Positions 34,801 to 40,460 of a stretch of DNA of 40,460 nt are shown here, piece after piece. Where the stretch lies: assembly GCA_001179505.1 (NCBI GenBank), contig CDMY01000421.1, positions 1,122-41,581 on the forward strand. Direction: 5' to 3'. The notes beneath the pieces are model-generated. The model was not told the DNA's origin, ran no database searches, and saw only the letters and a program-made list of their open reading frames with translations. This DNA comes from Vitrella brassicaformis (Eukaryota; Sar; Vitrellaceae). The position numbers and the translations under genes were made by a program. Each line of letters opens with the position of its first letter. Within the stretch, counting starts at the first letter, position 1.

Positions 34801-35649
34801 TTTTTCTCTCTTCTGCAGTATCACCCGCAACCATTTGCACTGGCCTGAAGGTTGGCGAGGGATCGGCAATATCAGGCGGCTCCTGTGCTGCTGATTGAGG
34901 AAGCAGCGCCCTCAGTGATGCCGCGAGAGACGCCATCGACGGCCGATGAGAAGGCTTCTCACGCCAGCAAGTGAGAGCAACACGACATGGAGGTGATAAA
35001 CAGACGAGGAAACGCCATCATGCAGACCCTGCAGACCTTCTGGTGATGCACCAGACTGTCTTGGGGCATCCAGGGGGCGGCGGCAGTCGCCACCCTTCCG
35101 TGACTTTCTCTCTCACTTCTTCATCCGAGGAGTACTCAGAGAAAGGGAGGCGGCCTTCCGCCCATATCTCCCACGCAGTCACACTGCACACACAGCCATA
35201 CAGCCTGGTAAGACGCAACACAGACGCAGCGCTTCTATCTATCTGTCCTTCTACCCAAATGCCCACACGACGGCTGCCTCTGTGTCCTGTTCCCCTCGCA
35301 GACACTCAGGTGAGCTCCACCTCACGGGACGGGGCTTTGACTCATCCTCTAATCCACACACCTGAACCAGAAACAGGCATCCACGTTTCTGTGTTGCGTT
35401 CTGCCAGCCCCCATTTCTCACCCCGCATAGTACCTTGACGGCGACGTTGTTCTCTTCTGCATCATCAGAGCTGTTGAATCGCCACACCTCCACCACCGCG
35501 GCCCTCAGCCCCCTTAGGATCCTCACGGCCTCGCACGTGCTCTCCATCAGCTCTTCCAGATGCCCTGCCAGCCTGCATGTCAACCTCAGCTTGACCTCTG
35601 CACTGACACAGCCACGATGCAGTTCCAGAAGATGACGAAGGGCTCCCAT
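31805..35649 (-). CDS. Unrecognised long protein beginning in a tyrosine-kinase-like C-lobe without catalytic motifs; contains an in-frame TAG
   Basis: Exons 35434-35649, 35255-35361 and 35037-35183 encode GALRHLLELHRG, LRGLRAAVVEV, PVRWSSPECLRG, VVWAFG, AWEIWAEGRLPFSEY and GCPKTVW. 34024-34970 continues with CWREKPSHRPSM and a long tail. These match protein tyrosine kinase subdomains VI-XI in order. HRD is LRG, the catalytic-loop Asn is Val, DFG is reduced to CGL, and the Asp of DVWSFG is Val, so it should be inactive. No N-lobe was found upstream. The intron 34971-35036 starts GT but ends AC. The tail (intron 33958-34023) has Ser/Glu clusters each followed by a hydrophobic Met-rich helix, poly-Pro and a charged Arg/Glu region. 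One TAG at 33242-33244 interrupts a frame that is otherwise open down to 31805. It may be a decayed gene, a sequence error, or two genes. Confidence 0.55.
34964..35649 (-). other. Tyrosine-kinase-like pseudokinase C-lobe
   Basis: The spacing GCPKTVWCITR then CW reproduces the family pattern CPxxVxxLMxxCW exactly when the 66-nt segment 34971-35036 is removed. SPE replaces APE, and the FG of WxFG, the W of WEI and the RP of HRPSM are kept, so the fold-determining residues survive while the catalytic ones (HRD, catalytic-loop Asn, DFG) are lost. The assignment rests on motif order by eye. A profile search would settle it. Confidence 0.65.
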
Positions 35650-36010
35650 CGCTGTCCTTCGGGAGCAGAGAAGAGCAGAGAAGCCGAAAGACGTTAGAAT
35701 GTGAAAGTGGATATCGCCCGTTCTTGTGTATGTAGCCAGGGGAAGTGTTCGTCACCTGTGCCCTCTGTTGTCATCTGTGTGTCGGCCGGTGCCAGTGCCT
35801 TTCCTTTTGTGGTGGACCATAGGGATGGGTGGGTAGACAGGCCTGCATCACACAGACTCGTTCTTGCGTACCCCTTCGGCGGGCCGGGGGGCAAGGTCCC
35901 CGTGAGGTTAAAGAACGAACGAACGGACACGGATCGCGTTTGCGAGCTATGAAGTGATCCTCACACTTCCTTTTCGCGCCGCGCATCGTTTTCTGTTGCT
36001 TTCAACAGCC
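35650..36010. promoter_or_regulatory. Divergent spacer between the pseudokinase gene and TCTP
   Basis: 361 bp, free of CA/TG tracts. It should hold the TCTP promoter. No kinase N-lobe (Gly loop, VAIK-type Lys, alpha-C Glu) could be read on the minus strand here in any frame. The open minus frames at 35694-35986 have no recognisable domain. Confidence 0.4.
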
Positions 36011-36454
36011 ATGAAGGTCTTCAAGGACGTCTTTACTGGTACGCACTCCACCTGCTGCAGATCTGCCTGATTTCCCTCTCTCTGATCTGCTACTGCTGCA
36101 ATGTGACGTGTCTGTCAGGTGACGAGCTGATGTCCGACTCGTACAAGCACCAGGCACCGTTCGGCGACGAATCCCTCGCAGACGTTGCCTTTGAGGTGGA
36201 GGCCAAGGTGAGGCGATTGAGAAGAGGGAACCACACGTGTCCGTGTGCCCTCCCTGTGCAAGTGTGTGCTCGTGTCTGTTTGTGTTTGTGTTTGTGTGTC
36301 GGTTTATCTTATTGCAGCGAGTGAGCAAGGGCGGTGAGGATTTCGGCGTGGCGGCCAACGTGGATGAGGACGCGGGGGAGGGGGCGACGGCAGACGGCGG
36401 CGAGGCCGCAGAGATGGTCATCGATATCGTCGATGGATTCAAAGTCAGGGCGGC

Positions 36455-36489
<35 letters not shown>

Positions 36490-36982
36490 GAGGGAGGGAG
36501 GGAGGGAGGGAGGGGGGCGGCGGAGCAGAGAACACGCAATGCATGTTGGTTGCTATGGGTTGGTGTGGTGTGACTGATGTCATGTAGTTGTGCGAGACTG
36601 GGTTCTCCAAGAAGGATTTCGGGGTGTACATCAAGGCGTACATGCAGCGCGTCAAGAAGTACCTCGAGGAGAACAACCCCGACAGAGTCGAGAAGTTCAT
36701 GGCCGGCGCACAGGCACTCGTCAAGAAATTCCTCGGCATGTTCGATGACCTCCAGTTGTAGGCACACACACACACACACACACACACGCCTCCCCACCCC
36801 CCTGTGTGTGGACCTGTGTGTGGATCTGTGTGTCGATTTGTGTGTCCGTGTGTGGATGTTGCAGCTTTATGGGCGAGAGCATGGACAGCGAGGCGGGCAT
36901 GGTGTACGCCTATTACGGAGACGGCAAGGAGGCGCCCACCTGCGTCTACTTCATCGACGGCCTCAAGGAAGAGAAATACTAA
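36011..36982 (+). CDS. TCTP: Translationally controlled tumour protein (TCTP), 5 exons
   Basis: Conserved small cytosolic protein implicated in growth control and calcium or microtubule binding in other eukaryotes. Exons 36011-36038, 36119-36207, 36318-36443, 36588-36757 and 36865-36982 join to MKVFKDVFTGDELMSDSY at the N-terminus, then an acidic flexible loop (NVDEDAGEGATADGG), VIDIVDGFKLCETGFSKKDF, YIKAYMQRVKKYLEENNPDR, FMAGAQALVKKFLGMFDDLQ, FFMGESMD, and DGLKEEKY with TAA at 36980-36982. Length (about 176 aa) and order fit the family. The third intron (36444-36587) contains a (CAGA)n tract followed by a purine run; the fourth has (CA)n just inside the donor and TG near the acceptor. Confidence 0.95.
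36444..36515. repeat. (CAGA)n followed by (GGGA)n microsatellite in a TCTP intron
   Basis: About nine CAGA units (36452-36488) run into GAGGGAGGGAGGG (36489-36515), a G-run array capable in principle of forming a G-quadruplex on the transcribed sense strand. Confidence 0.85.
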
Positions 36983-37794
36983 CCCACGCATGCCCGCCCA
37001 CCCCCCCATCTCCGCCTGTCTGCCTGTCGATGCATCCCATTGCCCCATGCGTGTGCCTTCCATCTTTGTGAACGTGTCCGTGCGTGTGCGTGCATGTGTT
37101 TCTGGTCGGTGAGCCAGAAGCGTGAATCCGTGGCGATTTTGGTGCATTGAGCCGATCGGTGGATGGTTGGATGGATGGATGGCATGAGTGGGGGTGTGGG
37201 TGCATGCGGCATAAATTGCACGCACCCCCTCCACCTTTGCGTGAGTGAGTCAGGGTGGGAAACACAGTAGGGCGTCCGTGTGTTGTGTTCTTTTCGGGAC
37301 TTTCAAGCCATGTGCATGCATGTTATCAATTCGTCGTGAGTGACCTGACTGACTGATGTGCCTGGGTGTGTTTGCTGTGAGGCGGTCTGCGTTCGCTCGT
37401 TCCCAATCGGCACGACAAGGCAGCCGACGCATGTCGACCATGTGTTGGCCATCTTGTTGTGGAATGAGGGAACGTTCGTATGCACGGCCCTTCACAGCAG
37501 ACACACAGCTCTAGACTGACCGATGAGTGAGATAATGATGGACCCATGCGTGTTGACGGTGGACGGACAGATGTCTTGACGAGAATGGGTACACGACTGA
37601 CGTCCGATTTCGTCTCAGCGAGCTGTCAAATCTGGACACCCGCTAAGCTGCTAACTGTACACACACGCCACCCAGCGCCACGCCACACCCACAACGACGT
37701 ACCACCTCACGAACAAATCCTCTAGCTCCTCTCTCTTCGTTGACAGACCAGCCACAACACCACCACGACAAACCACTCACGGCTGCCAGTATGG
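36983..37794. other. Intergenic region between convergent TCTP and the helical-repeat gene
   Basis: About 810 bp. It holds the TCTP 3' region with TG-rich and (GGAT)n stretches (37160-37185) and the 3' region of the minus-strand gene. Short minus-strand open frames (37250-37547) overlap each other in several frames and show no family features. No RNA gene was recognised. Confidence 0.5.
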
Positions 37795-40460
37795 CTACAG
37801 GGGGTTGTTGTATAGCATCTGGCCCTTGTCCGTCTTGATGCGGGTGACCTTCCAGTGCTTCCGGGTGGCCTCCTTGCTGCGCTTCCAGAAGGACGCCAGC
37901 TGCTTGCCCGTCACACCCTCACGCAACTGCATGGACACAGCCATCAACCACACCACATCCATCCATCCATCCATTCGTCTGTCTGGTCTGTATCTTCTTC
38001 GCTCACCTGTTTGCCGTTGTAGTAGTCGTACTTGAGTCCTTTTGAGTCGATGACAGGCGCCTCCCCAATCTCCAAGAGCAGCTCCCCATACCCACTGTAG
38101 TCCATACCACCATAGACCATGCTGCTTGCACCACCCGCAGCAGCAGCAGCAGTAGACGGTGCCTCGGTCTCAGCTCTTGTTTTTCTCTTCCCACGCAGCT
38201 TTGGGGCTGCAGTGGGCTCAGCAGCTGCTGCTGTTGCTGTTGCCGCTGCTGCTGCTGCTGTGGGCTGTTCCTCCCTCTTTCTCCGACCTCTCTTGGGCTT
38301 GGGAGTCTCCTCCACAGCATCAGCTTCAGCAGCATCAGCAGGGTCAGTGGAGGAAACTAGCAAGGCCCGCCCGACTTTTCTCGGCTTGACTGGCTGTGGT
38401 TCTGGTGCTGCTGGGGGTGGTGGGGTGGGCTCGGCGGCTGCTTCCTCAGCTGCTGCTGGTGGTTGTGCTTGTGCTTGTGTGGGCTCTGTGGGCGGCATGG
38501 GTGCAGGTGGCTGTGTGAGGCAGTCTGCCCGCCACTGCTGCCATGTCTGCTGTGGGATGGTGAGGGTGCCCTTGGTGCGGTCGTCCACGGTAGGGCTGAG
38601 GGGGTGGGGGAAGTCGAGCTGCAGCACCGACTCGGCTGTGGGCAGGTACTTGCTGCCGGCATCGATGCGCAGATCAGGGAGCTTCCCAACCTTCACACAC
38701 ATCCATCCATCCATCCATACACACACAGAGAGGGCTGAATGAGAGCGTTTGTGTGGGTGTGTGCTGTGTGTTGCTGGTGTGTGGGTGTGATACCTGGTCC
38801 TCTGGCACCCTCAGCAAGAACTGCAGCACCGATCTCAATGTTGCGCGAGCCCAGTGCTTTGACGGTAAGCTCGACAGCTGCCCCCCCCCACACACACATC
38901 CACACGCACACCAGACACGCACTTTGCCATGCTCCCTCTCTCCTTCTCTGTGTGGGTGGCGTGTTCTTGTCAAGTCACCTCGACCAGCCCATTGCTGATA
39001 GGCGAGACCGCCTTCGCGCGCACCAGCCCGGCGTAGATGGTGTCGAGACACGGGAGCAACCGGGCCTCCTTTGCCGCCAGCATCCCATACCCCAGCAGCA
39101 GCATCTCCGCGTCCTTAGGCGACACTGCACGGCAAGCACTCAAAAACCCTTCGTCCATCCATCCATCCATCCGCCACACACGTTTGCACCTCACCGTTGC
39201 CGTCTGTGGTCATGATGCCGAAGGCGTCATCGGCGATGGCCTCCATGGTCCGCATGTGGTACTCCTGCAGGTCGAGCATCTCCTGCTCTACCGCCGACCC
39301 AACCGTCCAAGCCACATAGCTCAGCTCACGGAGGGAGAAGAAGTCAACCCACCGAGGCTGTGCCGTGCCGGCCACAGGGGCGACGGGTGTTTGGCGGCCC
39401 GCGAACTGTCCGTCTTTGTCGAGGGGCTGGAGCAGGGCGCCGGCAGCGAGGTCGAGGAGGTCTTTGGAGAAGGCGCCCACACGCGTGAGGGCGTGGAGGA
39501 TGTTGGCGAAGTCGTCCTGGATGGGGAAAGGGGTCATGGGTGTGTGTGTGTGTGTGTGTGAGAGGGGGGGATGGGTGCTTACGGGGTGGATGAGTTGAGC
39601 GTTCTTGAGTCGCTTGACCACCTGTTCTGTGAGGGCCTCGAGCAGCTCCACAGACAGGACACTCTCTGATCCCTCCGTGCCCTCCGGCTGCAATCACCAA
39701 CACGCACACACACACAGACAGATGGGGCGACCCATTCAGGCACCTATGTGTGTATGGTGCGGGCTGACCACGAGCAGATCAAGGGTCGCATACGCCTGCA
39801 GCAAGTGCGCGATGCCCTGACCGCACCACCACACACACGCCGCATCCAAATTGTCTGATGTACCACCTCCCTCATCCCCCACCCGGTCGCTGATTTCATC
39901 CGGGAAGCTCTTGACCCTGGTCGAGATGGCGTCGAGCAGCGGCCGCGACGCCACGCCCGCCCGGCCAAAGGCGTAGGCGATCTTCGCAAGCTCCTCGTGA
40001 GACGCCGCGCGAAACTTTGATTTCGACTGCAGCAACTCGTCAGCAATCCCTGCACCGCACCCACACACACGTACTTGTGGGTGCGTGTGTGGTGTGTGGG
40101 TGTCTCGGCTGACCGGTGAAGAGCTCCTGGATGATCGGGGCCGGTGTCGTTGCGTCAGCCTCATCCTTGTCCGCGAGATATGGCTGCAGCATGGCCATGC
40201 TCCACGCGAACCTCGCGAGCTCAGTGGGCGGGAAGTCGCCCAGCGTGCGCATCGCCGTCTGGGCGAGCATCATGACGAAAGGCTTGTCGACAGACAACTT
40301 GCCGGCGCGCCCGTAGCCCTCTGCGATTTGCGTGAGGTCCCGCGGGGTGAGCTTGCCCCTTTCCGCAAAGGATGTGACGAACGGCTTGGCCTCTTCGTAC
40401 AGCGCTGGGTGATTCTCTGGCTCGGGAATCTGCACACACAGGCGGAGAGAGAGAGGGGGG
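37795..40460 (-). CDS. Helical-repeat protein of the RAP/HPR/OPR type, 5' end outside the window
   Basis: Repeated paired-helix units of roughly 35-40 residues are visible on the minus strand: LTPRDLTQIAEGYGRAGKLS and FPPTELARFAWSMAMLQPYL (40117-40430), ASHEELAKIAYAFGRAGVAS (about 39940-40010), DDFANILHALTRVGAFSKDL and FSLRELSYVAWTVGSAVEQE (39190-39516), VSPKDAEMLLLGYGMLAAKE (38979-39127). The [LF]xxxELxxIAYAFGRxG pattern is typical of organellar RNA-binding helical-repeat proteins, which are abundant in algae and apicomplexans; a mitochondrial or plastid role is inferred. The C-terminal half has an Ala/Pro/Glu/Lys-rich linker (38150-38520) and a compact end domain (SGYGELLLEIG, KYDYYNGK, FWKRSKEATRKHWKVTRIK) that I cannot name. 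Stop TAG at 37795-37797. No RAP domain is seen. The start codon and any targeting signal lie beyond 40460. Confidence 0.6.

Noticed and set aside
34985-35037. TGA at the end of the kinase-like frame as a recoded (selenocysteine) codon
   Set aside because: The TGA falls in the 66-nt segment whose removal gives exact kinase spacing. No SECIS-like element was identified, and TGA is a normal stop in ACC and EMC2.
35694-35986. Missing kinase N-lobe in the minus-strand frames upstream of 35650
   Set aside because: No Gly-rich loop, VAIK-type lysine or alpha-C pattern could be read in any frame.
36452-36488. Short tandem repeats as a CRISPR array
   Set aside because: Units are 4 bp without spacers, and the window is eukaryotic.

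Overview
This is a eukaryotic nuclear window, gene-dense and rich in introns, with 11 protein genes packed on both strands. The ACC gene alone has about 60 exons. Two proteins carry leaders that look like plastid targeting (ACC and a DUF6816-like protein). Together with the helical-repeat organellar RNA-binding-type protein, this suggests a plastid-bearing alveolate such as a chromerid (Vitrella-like). That assignment is inference; no rRNA or organellar marker is present to prove it.

Layout. 1-6098 (-): AP-5 adaptor zeta subunit. 6428-18323 (+): multidomain acetyl-CoA carboxylase with a signal-plus-transit leader, containing a 300-N assembly gap inside one intron. 19516-21168 (-): EMC2, a TPR subunit of the ER membrane protein complex. 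21697-23137 (+): DUF6816-like predicted thylakoid protein. 24158-25508 (-): RAD6/UBC2-type E2 with a long low-complexity tail. 25808-26937 (+): GAR1 of H/ACA snoRNPs. 27494-28311 (+): small secreted Cys-rich protein with a possible reading-frame break. 28664-31819 (-): unrecognised protein with two Tudor/chromo-like plus IQ-like modules and a coiled coil. 31805-35649 (-): unrecognised long protein that starts in a tyrosine-kinase-like C-lobe lacking the catalytic motifs. 36011-36982 (+): TCTP. 37795-40460 (-, 5' end outside): helical-repeat protein of the RAP/HPR/OPR type. Five neighbouring pairs are divergent and separated by about 300-530 bp (AP5Z1/ACC, EMC2/DUF6816, UBC2/GAR1, pseudokinase gene/TCTP), so shared promoters are likely; the fifth, TCTP and the helical-repeat gene, is convergent.

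Two structural themes stand out. First, most introns of the conserved genes carry (CA)n/(GA)n near the donor and (TC)n/(TG)n next to the acceptor, oriented by transcription and not by genomic strand; in some introns the two arms are exact inverted repeats even at their interruptions. About six introns use GC donors. Second, the 28.6-35.7 kb block has short introns of 59-72 nt without these repeats, and encodes two adjacent proteins that share an acidic-cluster-plus-hydrophobic-helix motif. This block is the best candidate for something undescribed. The genes otherwise serve unrelated housekeeping roles: lipid synthesis, trafficking, ubiquitination, rRNA modification and ER insertion.
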